Shown piece by piece: positions 29,811 to 38,139 of a stretch of 64,000 nt of DNA. The notes under the pieces are model-generated. The model did no database searches. It worked only from the letters and a program-made list of their open reading frames with translations, and was not told the DNA's origin. The position numbers and the translations under genes were made by a program. Every line of letters starts with the position of its first letter. Within the stretch, counting starts at the first letter, position 1. The DNA is from an uncultured Actinomycetes bacterium (GTDB taxonomy: Bacteria > Actinomycetota > Actinomycetes > Nanopelagicales > Nanopelagicaceae), in NCBI GenBank assembly GCA_903827945.1, contig CAIKKN010000017.1, positions 1-64,000 on the forward strand, given 5' to 3'.

Positions 29811-31472
29811 TTACTTTGTTATCGTAATTGCGAACTGGACAGTTGGTGGCTGGTAGCCAAGAGCAAGTCCTGGAATGTCGTTCATGTTCGAAAGAACTGG
29901 CAACATTCCGTATGGAGTATTAGCAAACGATGGTTGATTCGTGTAAAGCACTGGATGCAAGTCAATGAGATGTGTTCCAGGCTTTCCAGTTGCGATTAGG
30001 TGAACGACCATATAGCCATTTGAATTAAATCCACAACCGTATCCGATGTAGCTGTTGTCGTACGTGACAGCCAAGGTGTTATCAAGTTGAGTCCAACCAA
30101 CACCCTTCATTGCTATGGTGAATTCTTCACCAGCTTTGAAAGTTGTCTTTGGAACGCCTGATCCATCGCGAAGTTCAGGTGCATTTGAAGTATCAGCAGC
30201 GGCGATGCCTTGGCTGAGAACTTTTCCGCTCTTATCCACGTAATTGAAAATGCTTTCTTTCACATAGATGGGAACCTGGGCTTCAATCAAGTCACCTTGC
30301 TTTACCTGGATGACGTGCCATCCACCAAGGTGGTCTGGGATTGTTACATCAGTTGAAAGAGTTCCTGCTGTTGGCGTAGCGCTTCCAAGTGGAACGCCTG
30401 TATAAATCCAGCATGTTCCTGTGCAGTTCACTCGGTTTCCAATAACAGAAGCCCAAACAATCTGATGAGCGCCCGTTGTTGAAAGACCTGTGACGTTGAG
30501 CTTTACCTTGGCACCAACAACACCGCTATCAGCTGAAAGAGTTGCTACTGCCTTTGTGTTTGGATCTACGCCGGCATTAGACAAGGTTGTGTGCTGTGCA
30601 TCTGCTGGCTGGAATGTTTCAGGGAAGATGATTGCTGGCTTTGGAGCTCCAGCATCCTTTGTGATTGTGAAAGTCTTCGAAGAACCTAGAGCAAAAGGAA
30701 CTGGAGATTGCTTGATGTTCATGTATTGAACGCCAATTCCAGCTGTTAGGGCAACGACATGTTTGCCGACATCTCCCGATGCACGAATTGTGAACTTGGT
30801 ATATCCGCGAGTCCAAATACCTTGGACTTCACCAGCGTAGAGGTTGTCCCAAAGTACTGAGTCTCCACCCGTATAAAGATTTGGTCCCATACTTGAGTAT
30901 TCAATAGTTATTGGAGTTCCAACTGGTCCAGACGTTGGAGAAATTTTTAGAGTTGGATTCATTTGAAATCCGCCATGAGCAATTGCCGTAGAACCTTGGA
31001 GAGCATAAATGTCATGCAAGCCACCGAAGTCACGAGGAATTTTGGTCTTCAGAGTGAAGTTTCCACTCGCATCCGTTGTTACGTCACCAAGATTTACGTT
31101 GTACTTGATGTATCCATTACCCATGTAGTTAACAGTCGTTGGGTCTATGCCAACCTTCCAATAACCCTCGGCAGTTGACCAAGTCAACGGAAGGGTCGTG
31201 CTTGCTGGGAGGCCTTTGCCTGAGATCGTTATTGGCGTACCTTCTGGGCCCTGTTGAGGGACGACATCAATATTAAGAATTTTATCTGCGTTAGTGAAGG
31301 CCGCGCTCTTGACCCCCGTAAATGGAAGGGCCGGAACTCCTTTGAGATCTTTTGGTGCGAATACCTGTATTGGAGTTGTTGCATCTGCTGCCATTGCGGG
31401 AGCAATCATTGCCATTGGCACGATTGCGGCAACTGCGATTCGCAGTGCAATCCCCTTTTTACTTGTAAACAT
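29811..31472 (-). CDS. Secreted protein with IPT/TIG-like repeats, unknown function
   Basis: The 553-residue exported protein has a signal peptide (cleavage after AMA) and no anchor. It contains repeated beta-sandwich-like units, each opened by a Gly-Pro phrase such as GPEGTPITISGKGLP, SGPVGTPITIEYSSMG and DSGVVGAKVKLNVTGLS, which resemble IPT/TIG immunoglobulin-like domains. Two phrases are echoed in the two halves: IPRDFGGLHDIYALQG and IPDHLGGWHVIQVKQG. This suggests duplication of a larger unit. Only four Cys are seen (NCTGTCW, GYGCGF). Probably a surface or matrix protein. It is first in a run of secreted proteins, each with its own upstream gap. Confidence 0.8.
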   Translation of the reverse strand: MFTSKKGIALRIAVAAIVPMAMIAPAMAADATTPIQVFAPKDLKGVPALPFTGVKSAAFTNADKILNIDVVPQQGPEGTPITISGKGLPASTTLPLTWSTAEGYWKVGIDPTTVNYMGNGYIKYNVNLGDVTTDASGNFTLKTKIPRDFGGLHDIYALQGSTAIAHGGFQMNPTLKISPTSGPVGTPITIEYSSMGPNLYTGGDSVLWDNLYAGEVQGIWTRGYTKFTIRASGDVGKHVVALTAGIGVQYMNIKQSPVPFALGSSKTFTITKDAGAPKPAIIFPETFQPADAQHTTLSNAGVDPNTKAVATLSADSGVVGAKVKLNVTGLSTTGAHQIVWASVIGNRVNCTGTCWIYTGVPLGSATPTAGTLSTDVTIPDHLGGWHVIQVKQGDLIEAQVPIYVKESIFNYVDKSGKVLSQGIAAADTSNAPELRDGSGVPKTTFKAGEEFTIAMKGVGWTQLDNTLAVTYDNSYIGYGCGFNSNGYMVVHLIATGKPGTHLIDLHPVLYTNQPSFANTPYGMLPVLSNMNDIPGLALGYQPPTVQFAITITK

Positions 31473-31507
31473 TTTATTCCTCTCCGAATGAAATTAAATC
31501 TTTGGAA

Positions 31508-31539
31508 AAGGGCCCAATCCTTTCAAGGCTCAGGCCCTT
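31508..31539 (-). terminator. Probable terminator after the 31573-32493 gene
   Basis: AAGGGCC and GGCCCTT arms (31508-31514 and 31533-31539) form a 7-bp GC-rich stem; on the minus strand it is followed by TTTTCC. It lies 34 bases after the stop codon of the upstream secreted-protein gene and 36 before the start of the next. Confidence 0.6.
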
Positions 31540-31572
31540 CTCAATTTTGACGTGCTATTTAGTTATAACTAA

Positions 31573-32493
31573 TTACTTAGTTGGGACTGCAAACAAGGTG
31601 AGCTGTGAAGCTGGGTTGAAGTGTGAAGACCAGACTCCAGTTGCTCCAGCGATTGGAGTCTTGAGGGTTGTATTGCGATAGTAAGAGACGTTTTGATAAA
31701 CGGTCTTTCCATCTACAACCGACTTAACGCGCTTTGTAGCAAGCACCTTTGCAACACTTGAATCCTTCGCAACCATGGTGATCTTGAAGTTGATGATTCC
31801 AAGAGTGTTATAAAGAGGTGCGGCACCTGTCTTAAGGATTGCCGTCCAGAATGCGGCTCCGCTGTGATTGCCGTAAGCCATTTGGATTGGAGCTGCTACG
31901 CCGTCAACGGTAATGAAAGCCTTTGCTGTATTTGAAGAATCCATAACAGCGCCACCTAGATCGGCATTGTTAGCGTATACGCGCCAAACAATTGTCTGTC
32001 CCAAGATGTACGTGCTTGTTACTGCGCAACCGCCACCAAGGAATGGAGCTAGTACGCCAGTTGTTCCTGTTGCAAGAACTTCATCAACATACATGTTGAT
32101 AGGTGAAACAACACCTTGGACTGGAACACCAACCACTACGTTAAATGGAACTGCAGAGACTGCAGCAATTGTCGTGTCTGTTGGTGTCAATTTTCCGGTC
32201 AATACTGTTTTGCCTGCAGCTGCTGGGGTCCAGAGACACTTGGCAACGAATGGTGTTGCGGTGGTTGTAAGAACTGCTTCGCAACCTTTAACAACAACGC
32301 CAGCTGCCGAGAACTGAACTGCGCCGGCAACGCTTGCTGTTGCAACGATATTTGCTGGATCCAAGCCGAACACGGCACTTCCACCAGATAGGACGACTGT
32401 TGGTGCATCTGCAGCTTGAGCAGGTGCCCCTACGAATACTCCGCCGAAAAGTGCAATCGCACTTATGACTGCGGCTCCTGTGAATCTTTTCAT
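31573..32493 (-). CDS. Secreted beta-rich protein, unknown function
   Basis: A 306-residue exported protein: signal peptide ending AQA, then a chain rich in Val, Ala, Thr and Gly. The first mature 100 residues read like an Ig-like beta domain with one Cys pair (KGCEAVL and AKCLWTP). The rest includes VVDGKTVYQNVSYYRNTTL near the C-terminus. There is no membrane anchor, lipobox or known domain that I recognise. Single gene with a likely terminator; 39 bases downstream of the 32533 gene. Confidence 0.75.
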   Translation of the reverse strand: MKRFTGAAVISAIALFGGVFVGAPAQAADAPTVVLSGGSAVFGLDPANIVATASVAGAVQFSAAGVVVKGCEAVLTTTATPFVAKCLWTPAAAGKTVLTGKLTPTDTTIAAVSAVPFNVVVGVPVQGVVSPINMYVDEVLATGTTGVLAPFLGGGCAVTSTYILGQTIVWRVYANNADLGGAVMDSSNTAKAFITVDGVAAPIQMAYGNHSGAAFWTAILKTGAAPLYNTLGIINFKITMVAKDSSVAKVLATKRVKSVVDGKTVYQNVSYYRNTTLKTPIAGATGVWSSHFNPASQLTLFAVPTK

Positions 32494-32532
32494 TTTTTCT
32501 CCCTTTATATAACTAGCACGTCTATTTTTTAA

Positions 32533-33186
32533 CTATTTAGTTGTGATGTTTCCACTGATATTAAGTGTTACTGCATCGCTCTCAGATGAGCCCGCAGCAG
32601 TCGATTTGATTCCGAAGCTTCCTGTAACTTTCAAAGTTCCAGTTGCTCCTACAAATTTTCCTGTGCCGCCATTGACGACTGCATTTCCCTTAATGGTTAC
32701 GGTTGCTGGTGCCTCTCCTGCATCAGCACAACCTTGCGATGTAGTATCGAAAGAAACTTTGACTGTGTTTGCTCCGGATCCGAGAACTCCTGAACCACTG
32801 ATTGCATCGCATTGACTAGATGGAGCTGCTGAACCTGTCCCGGTTAGCGCATCCAATCCAGCAGTGGTGCCAGAACCTGTTGCAGAAACTGAGGTAACAG
32901 TTACGGCGCTATCGCTCCAAACCATCTTCATAGTTCCTTTATAGGTCGCGGTGAGTGAAACAGATCCGCCAGCTGCGGCAGGCGCTGCTTTAGTTGCAGT
33001 CGCTTTTGGTGCCGTGGTGGAATATCCAGTAGGACACTTTGCAGTCGTAACTTTCTTGACTGCTGTTCCTTTGTAACAAGTAATTGTTTTTGTTGCTGCA
33101 TTTGCAACTGTAGATCCGGCAACGAGTGCTCCTACAGCGGCCACAACAATGAGGCCTTTGGCAAACTTTGAATTCAATATGTTCAT
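32533..33186 (-). CDS. Secreted protein with N-terminal KCPTGY cysteine motif, unknown function
   Basis: The 217-residue protein has a signal peptide (cleavage after ANA) directly followed by TITCYKGTAVKKV and KCPTGYS, a two-Cys basic motif, then an Ala/Thr-rich linker and a beta-rich domain of about 150 residues with a Cys pair (SSQCDA, QGCAD). The same motif ends the FMN-binding-domain protein at 33864-34841. I chose ATG 33186, with GGGGA 6 bases upstream, over a TTG 12 bases earlier. A tandem repeat upstream (33291-33341) may control it. Confidence 0.75.
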   Translation of the reverse strand: MNILNSKFAKGLIVVAAVGALVAGSTVANAATKTITCYKGTAVKKVTTAKCPTGYSTTAPKATATKAAPAAAGGSVSLTATYKGTMKMVWSDSAVTVTSVSATGSGTTAGLDALTGTGSAAPSSQCDAISGSGVLGSGANTVKVSFDTTSQGCADAGEAPATVTIKGNAVVNGGTGKFVGATGTLKVTGSFGIKSTAAGSSESDAVTLNISGNITTK

Positions 33187-33290
33187 TTGATTCCCCAACT
33201 CTCCGTTGAATACTTTGGTTCTTTCTTACAACGGAATCTTTTCACTATGGAAAATTGAACGGCAGAAAAAGGCGAGGGGCAGCCCTTGCC

Positions 33291-33341
33291 GATGTATTCC
33301 TTGCATCACAGTGATTTTCTTGATGTATTCCCTAGGTCACA
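33291..33341. promoter_or_regulatory. Tandem direct repeat GATGTATTCC-N6-CACA upstream of secreted-protein genes
   Basis: Two copies start at 33291 and 33322, so their spacing is 31 bp, almost three helical turns. Each has the same 10-base core, a 6-base variable gap and CACA. They lie 105 bases upstream of the secreted-protein start at 33186 and after the arsC stop region. Cooperative binding by a regulator is a reasonable guess. The rest of the 33187-33415 gap shows a small GAGTG/CACTC hairpin (33355-33374) and nothing else. Confidence 0.45.
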
Positions 33342-33415
33342 TTCAGGGAAAGGTGAGTGCTAACACCCACTCAAAATTTGCAACTTATAAAACGTTAGTG
33401 AACCGGCTAAAGAAA

Positions 33416-33817
33416 TTAAGCCAACAATTCAGTTAATAGATTCTCTACTCGAACCTTTATTTCATTGCGTATTTCGCGGACTTTTTCAATATCTTGACCA
33501 GCGGGGTCTTCTAAAACCCAATCCTCATAACGCTTTCCTGGATAGAACGGGCAAGCATCTCCACAACCCATTGTTACTACGGCATCGGATTCAATGACCG
33601 CTTCGGTTGTAAGAATCTTTGGCTGTTCGTTAGCAATATCAATTCCTTCTTCGGCCATAACAGCAATCGCTTGGGGATTAATAGAATCTTTTGGCGCAGA
33701 TCCCGCAGAGAGTACTTCCACTCGACCACCTGAAAGTGCACGCATATATCCCGCTGCCATTTGTGATCGGCCAGCATTGTGAACACAGACAAAGAGGACG
33801 GAAGGCTTTTTGCTCAT
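33416..33817 (-). CDS. arsC: ArsC-type arsenate reductase (low-molecular-weight phosphatase fold)
   Basis: The 133-residue protein has the P-loop CVHNAGRSQ near residues 11-19, then MGCGDACPFYPGKRYEDW and LEDPAGQ, typical of LMW-PTP-fold ArsC enzymes. Actinobacterial relatives reduce arsenate with mycothiol/mycoredoxin or thioredoxin. The start at ATG 33817 removes an upstream extension that overlaps the previous gene and is not conserved-looking. No other ars gene (acr3, arsR) is near, so a phosphatase or general stress role cannot be ruled out. Downstream of the FMN-binding-domain gene by 46 bases. Confidence 0.87.
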   Translation of the reverse strand: MSKKPSVLFVCVHNAGRSQMAAGYMRALSGGRVEVLSAGSAPKDSINPQAIAVMAEEGIDIANEQPKILTTEAVIESDAVVTMGCGDACPFYPGKRYEDWVLEDPAGQDIEKVREIRNEIKVRVENLLTELLA

Positions 33818-33863
33818 GTCGCAAGTAAAGCAGAGGAAAGTGAACGCTCGATGAACGCCTTCT

Positions 33864-34841
33864 TTATTTTTTGACGAGTTTGTAGCCTGTCGGGCACTTA
33901 ACAACGGTTGCTTTAACCGTTTTCTTCACTAATTTACCCATGGCAGTCTTGGAACAGACAAAAGTCTTCAACACAACGCCGGCTCCTGGTTTGATCACAA
34001 AGGGCGCATCAGTTGGAGTCGGAGTGACAAAAACGGTGACGGTTGGGGTCGCTGTTGGGGTCGCTGTGTAGTTACACGTTACAACTTGAGTTTGAATTTG
34101 GCTCTTCGTTACGGTTTGCACTTGGTTTTGAATATAATTTTGAATTTGATTTTGGCCAACCGTAATAGTGGTGACTCGTCTTTCACCAGCGCTTGTTGTT
34201 TGGGTAGAAAGCGGCGTCGGAACTCCTTGTGGGATAGGCGCACCGGAAGCAGTTGCATTTCCTTGGGGAACGGGAGCGCTTGTTACATCAGGAAGTGTGG
34301 TTGTAATTGGTGGAGTAGTTGCGCAATTTGAGCTGACAGGAGATGGTGTAGATGATGTACTGGTTGACGTCCCGCTTGTTGTTGTTGGGTTCGCTGCCGC
34401 GGTGCTTTGGGAAGGCGCTGGCTGAGTAGGAGTTGGGGCAACAGGAGTTGGCGTTGGAACTGCCTGAACACCAATCGAAGACCCTGCAGATGAAATAGCA
34501 GCAGCTAGAGATTGCTTCCAAGCCGCAGAAATTTGAGATGCTCCAGAAACCCCTTGGATATTTGCGCTCTGGGCCACCAGTGCCTCAGAGGTCAGTGTTG
34601 GAATTGCAAAATTTGAATATGATGAATTGGAACCGGTTGGTTGAATCGGCGTGGTTATGGCAGTAATTCTGCCCGCATTTACCGTAATCGAAACTTGAAC
34701 AGAACCACCATGTGGGTTTGCCACAAGAGAACCAGTGAATGTGGCGGCGATTGCGCTGCCTTGCTGAAGTTGGATCAGATCCACTGCGGAAAGTGTGCCA
34801 AGGGCAGCAAGGCCGATGACCTGCTTTGATTTAGCTCTCAT
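33864..34841 (-). CDS. Secreted FMN-binding-domain protein with Ser/Thr/Pro linker and KCPTGY tail
   Basis: The 325-residue protein has a weak signal peptide or anchor, then an FMN_bind domain (about residues 34-125): FTGSLVANPHGGSVQVSITV, later ANIQGVSGASQIS, where Ser replaces the usual flavin-linked Thr. A linker of about 150 residues rich in Thr, Pro, Ser and Gln follows, and the C-terminus ends LKTFVCSKTAMG, then VKCPTGYKLVKK. Covalent FMN attachment by ApbE is known for the family but uncertain here. The domain is a clear paralogue of the one at 54529-55065. GGAG precedes the ATG. Confidence 0.75.
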   Translation of the reverse strand: MRAKSKQVIGLAALGTLSAVDLIQLQQGSAIAATFTGSLVANPHGGSVQVSITVNAGRITAITTPIQPTGSNSSYSNFAIPTLTSEALVAQSANIQGVSGASQISAAWKQSLAAAISSAGSSIGVQAVPTPTPVAPTPTQPAPSQSTAAANPTTTSGTSTSTSSTPSPVSSNCATTPPITTTLPDVTSAPVPQGNATASGAPIPQGVPTPLSTQTTSAGERRVTTITVGQNQIQNYIQNQVQTVTKSQIQTQVVTCNYTATPTATPTVTVFVTPTPTDAPFVIKPGAGVVLKTFVCSKTAMGKLVKKTVKATVVKCPTGYKLVKK

Positions 34842-35073
34842 GGGCAGACTCCAATGCGCATCGGGGGAATACGAAGTTGCCGAATCTTAACTGAGGCGAC
34901 ACAGAAAACCCTGTGAATAGCCTCCCAAATAACTCTAAACCTCTACTTTATCCTTTGAGTTGACCCGGGATTTACTCCCCTGATTGATCGGAGTCGACCC
35001 TTTGCGCTCCCCTGCAAAGTTTGCTTCTCACGCTTGTGCCACGTGCATCAATTGCACGAATGGCCACAAGCAG

Positions 35074-36684
35074 ATGCGGCGACGGTCGGCAGCAGCCTTG
35101 GTCTTCATATTCCTTGGGGCAACCCTGACCCCCGCCTTTATACAACAGGCTCACGCAGACTTCAGTCGGCCGGTGGATGTCATCTCAATAACCTGGCCTC
35201 ATGCCCCAGCTTTGACGACGAGCGTTTCCACGGCACGCAAAGAAGTGCAGAGTTACACAATTCCTTATTGGAGAAGTCACGCAAGTATTGAATTCACAAA
35301 AGGTTTAGATTCTTCTGCTCCCGTTTCAATGAGCGTGGAGGTTCCGTGCAACGGGGATGCCACTGTTACTTACATGAACGATGTTGCAAATAAATTTTAT
35401 GCTTCACAAGGTTTGAATTCTAATAACAGGTACCTTGTCATTCTCTCTCCCAAAATTTCGAAAAATTGCGTCTGGGCAGCAAAAAGTATTGTGGGCGATT
35501 ACAAGATTTCATTCGGTATCTCAATTTTTCAAGACAACGCTCAGCCTTTTGTTATTACTCACGAACTCGGTCATGCACTCGGGCTTGGACATACAAACTA
35601 TATGAGTTGTCCAACACCGGGCGATTCAGATTGGACGCAATGTCAAAATCTTGAATATGCCGGGGCTGTAGATTTGATGAGCAACATTGACACATCTGCT
35701 CCACTCAATCTTTACCACATGTGGCGCTTGGGTCGAATGGATGAAACTTCGATTCAATCAATTCTAAATAGTGGAACATATACAGTCAACGAATTAAGTT
35801 CCGGTTCTGGAGTACGCGGACTCTTTATTCACGACACCGAAGGTTTCTACTGGGTCGAATATCGAAAAGCTTTTGGAACTTTTAAAGCTGGACTCTATAT
35901 TTATAGAACAGATACACCAGTCGCCGCTACATCAACATCCTCCCCTAATCCGGAATACTCAGGACGTTACATTGGCGACACTTCTGGTGATGCATGGCTC
36001 CTTAATCTTGGTGATTACCAGTATTCGGCACATCCCATAGGTTCGCCTTCAGGATTTCATTTTGCGACACATACTGGCAATGTGACTTTAGACATGGTCG
36101 AAGTTGGTGGCCAAGCGGTTGTGAACGTCAACGTGAAGCCAGGCGTCATTCTTCACCAGATGCCTCCAACGCCTCCAGATCTGACGAAATACACCTTTGC
36201 GACAACTGATTTTGGCTCACTCTATGAGGTGGAACCAGTGGTAGGTGGAAACGCTCTCACCGATCCAACGCTTCAAATTTGCAATGGTAATTTCCCGAGC
36301 GAAGATCACCGGGTCCTGCGAACACAAGTTTCTGCCAACCCTATTTACCAATCCAAATACACATTCATCTCAAGTGAAGCAGTGCAGTATGAATCTGCGT
36401 ACTGGGCCGCGCAGGCTCTCAAGGAGATTGATTTAGCCACAGCGAAATGTCCTGCAAAAGTCGCACAGATTCATCCAGTGAGTTATGCCCCTCCGGCACA
36501 AGTAAGCGCTCGTTCTCTTATTTCAGTAAGTACTTCCAATAAGAAGACCCAAAATCTTCTGGCCACATTCCAGGTAAAGGGAAGCACGATGGTTGGAACA
36601 TATGTAGTTTCAAATTATGACTTCAGTTCAGTTGAAATTGCGCGCTGGTTAAAGATTACTAAGAAAATGGGCCTTCGTTTATAG
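35074..36684 (+). CDS. Secreted metzincin zinc protease (gametolysin/M11-like)
   Basis: The 536-residue exported protein starts MRRRSAAALVFIF with signal cleavage after AHA. It has HELGHALGLGHTN (His163, His167, His173), the HExxHxxGxxH zinc motif of metzincins, with a Met-turn candidate in VDLMSNIDTSA about 40 residues later. Layout and length fit the M11/gametolysin-like group often exported by actinobacteria. The C-terminal 250 residues have no recognised domain. ATG 35074 gives a proper signal peptide; earlier in-frame TTG codons would not. The stop overlaps the convergent prepilin peptidase by 6 bases. It may process surface proteins or pilins, but this is a guess. Confidence 0.83.
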   Translation: MRRRSAAALVFIFLGATLTPAFIQQAHADFSRPVDVISITWPHAPALTTSVSTARKEVQSYTIPYWRSHASIEFTKGLDSSAPVSMSVEVPCNGDATVTYMNDVANKFYASQGLNSNNRYLVILSPKISKNCVWAAKSIVGDYKISFGISIFQDNAQPFVITHELGHALGLGHTNYMSCPTPGDSDWTQCQNLEYAGAVDLMSNIDTSAPLNLYHMWRLGRMDETSIQSILNSGTYTVNELSSGSGVRGLFIHDTEGFYWVEYRKAFGTFKAGLYIYRTDTPVAATSTSSPNPEYSGRYIGDTSGDAWLLNLGDYQYSAHPIGSPSGFHFATHTGNVTLDMVEVGGQAVVNVNVKPGVILHQMPPTPPDLTKYTFATTDFGSLYEVEPVVGGNALTDPTLQICNGNFPSEDHRVLRTQVSANPIYQSKYTFISSEAVQYESAYWAAQALKEIDLATAKCPAKVAQIHPVSYAPPAQVSARSLISVSTSNKKTQNLLATFQVKGSTMVGTYVVSNYDFSSVEIARWLKITKKMGLRL

Positions 36685-37464
36685 TATTTTTAACCCAATT
36701 AGTGTCAAGGAAATAAATTGCCCCGCAATCATAAATGGCCCAAATGGAATGGCTGTTTTTCTTCCTGCGCTTCCAAATATCATCATTGCAATTCCAATTA
36801 CTGATCCTAGAAAGAAAGCAGAGAAGGAACTCACTAATACCGTGCTTAATCCAAAGTAGCCAGAAACCAAGCCAATGGATGCCGATAGTTTCACATCGCC
36901 AAAACCCATGCCGCCACGCGATATAAATGCAATCAAAAAATAGAATCCGACAAGTGAAATGGCGCCAATGAGCGATGGTTTGATTCTTGAATAATTAGAA
37001 GTTGAGATTGCGGAAACCACAATCACGATTAAGGAAATAATAGATAGAGAAACCGTAAGTCGATCAGGGAGTCGATGAACCTTCAAATCGATGACCGTAA
37101 GTGGCAATCCGATAATTGCGAAGATTATCCAGAGGGCAATGTGAGTATTTGTATTAAGCAGAAATAGAGGTGCGATAAATAGCGCTGCCATAGATGCTTC
37201 AATGGCCGGATACGTCCAAGAGATTTTCTCAGAACAACCGCCGCATCGACCTTTAAGTAAGAAATAGCTGATGAGTGGAATATTTTTTGAAGCGTTAATT
37301 TGCGTCGAGCAATGAGGGCATGCTGAACGAGTCCAAAGACTCTCGTTTGTTGGAATTCTCGCAATCAAAACCGTGGCAAAGGATCCAAAAACCAATCCAA
37401 AAATTGCGGCAAAAAAGAACCAGAACGGTGCTAATGAACCACTTAGCACCGTTCTGGTATTCAA
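36679..37464 (-). CDS. pilD: Prepilin peptidase / N-methyltransferase (PilD, A24 family)
   Basis: The 261-residue membrane protein has the N-terminal methyltransferase domain with two CxxC pairs (Cys49/52 and Cys74/77, probably zinc-binding), then the A24 core with catalytic Asp126 (IDLKVHRLPD) and Asp190 (GMGFGDVK). It cuts the leader before the conserved hydrophobic helix of prepilins and methylates the new N-terminus. Last gene of the pilus operon, 4 bases after the major pilin candidate. Confidence 0.93.
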   Translation of the reverse strand: MNTRTVLSGSLAPFWFFFAAIFGLVFGSFATVLIARIPTNESLWTRSACPHCSTQINASKNIPLISYFLLKGRCGGCSEKISWTYPAIEASMAALFIAPLFLLNTNTHIALWIIFAIIGLPLTVIDLKVHRLPDRLTVSLSIISLIVIVVSAISTSNYSRIKPSLIGAISLVGFYFLIAFISRGGMGFGDVKLSASIGLVSGYFGLSTVLVSSFSAFFLGSVIGIAMMIFGSAGRKTAIPFGPFMIAGQFISLTLIGLKIL

Positions 37465-37468
37465 TTAC

Positions 37469-38113
37469 TTAGAGACCAGCTACCTGACAACCAGCGATCG
37501 AATTCTTCGAAAGTGGAGATACTGGCAAGCCTGCCGCAGTTGAACTGCCATCTGTATTTTTATCAGCAAAGTTAGGACCTACTGCATAAACATACTTGGA
37601 AGGCGTTGTGATGTTTCCTGCACCGTCTTTAACTGCCGGGGATGTCTCAACATAGTAGACGACGACATCATCTGGAATCTTGGACAGGTACTGAGGTACG
37701 AGTGGAGAAAGTTCCATATAGGTGCCATTTGCGCGAAGTTCAACAGCAGTTCCTGTTGTTCTGTAGTAAGCGGCTTTATATGAAGTATCAAAGTTATTTG
37801 GTGCGCCAGGAATCGTGGTCACGTATACAGGCGTAAACGGAGCTGTGGCAGGTTTGATTGGATCGCCACTGAAATTGGCCGGAACGGGGAAATCCTTTGT
37901 ATGCATCACATAGTTATTCAAAGCGTTGTAGACGTTTGCAGTATCCGATGAGCAAGCCTTCGTCTTTGCTTCCTCGGAGGAGCCAGACAGCGCTACTACA
38001 ACGATGGCGGCAAGGATGCCGAGAATCAAAATTACAACGAGCAGTTCAATCAAGGTGAATCCTTGATCTCTGCGAGCGCGTAGCTCTCGCAACTGGGCTT
38101 GTAGGTTCTTCAT
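37469..38113 (-). CDS. Type IV prepilin (major pilin candidate)
   Basis: The 214-residue prepilin has an unusually Arg-rich leader and the class signature RRDQG|FTLIELLVVILILGILAA, with the Gly-Phe cleavage site and Glu5 of the mature chain. The globular part has two Cys (KACSSD and the C-terminal AGCQVAGL), which could form the D-region disulfide of pilins. Of the prepilin-like genes here it is closest to a classic PilA/GspG. The ATG 38113 with GAGGAG 5 bases upstream is preferred to an upstream ATG lacking a site. Confidence 0.9.
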   Translation of the reverse strand: MKNLQAQLRELRARRDQGFTLIELLVVILILGILAAIVVVALSGSSEEAKTKACSSDTANVYNALNNYVMHTKDFPVPANFSGDPIKPATAPFTPVYVTTIPGAPNNFDTSYKAAYYRTTGTAVELRANGTYMELSPLVPQYLSKIPDDVVVYYVETSPAVKDGAGNITTPSKYVYAVGPNFADKNTDGSSTAAGLPVSPLSKNSIAGCQVAGL

Positions 38114-38139
38114 AGTGCTCCTCTTATTTTGTGATTTTC

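Noticed and set aside
29811-31472. A bacteriocin or toxin call for the secreted IPT/TIG-like protein
   Set aside because: No immunity gene, leader or toxin domain; only beta-sandwich-like repeats are visible.
33416-33817. An arsenic-resistance locus
   Set aside because: Only the ArsC-like gene is present; no acr3, arsB or arsR is seen within the neighbouring kilobases.
34984-35073. TTG-started extension of the metzincin gene
   Set aside because: It would place several Cys and His before the signal peptide; ATG 35074 gives a regular export signal.
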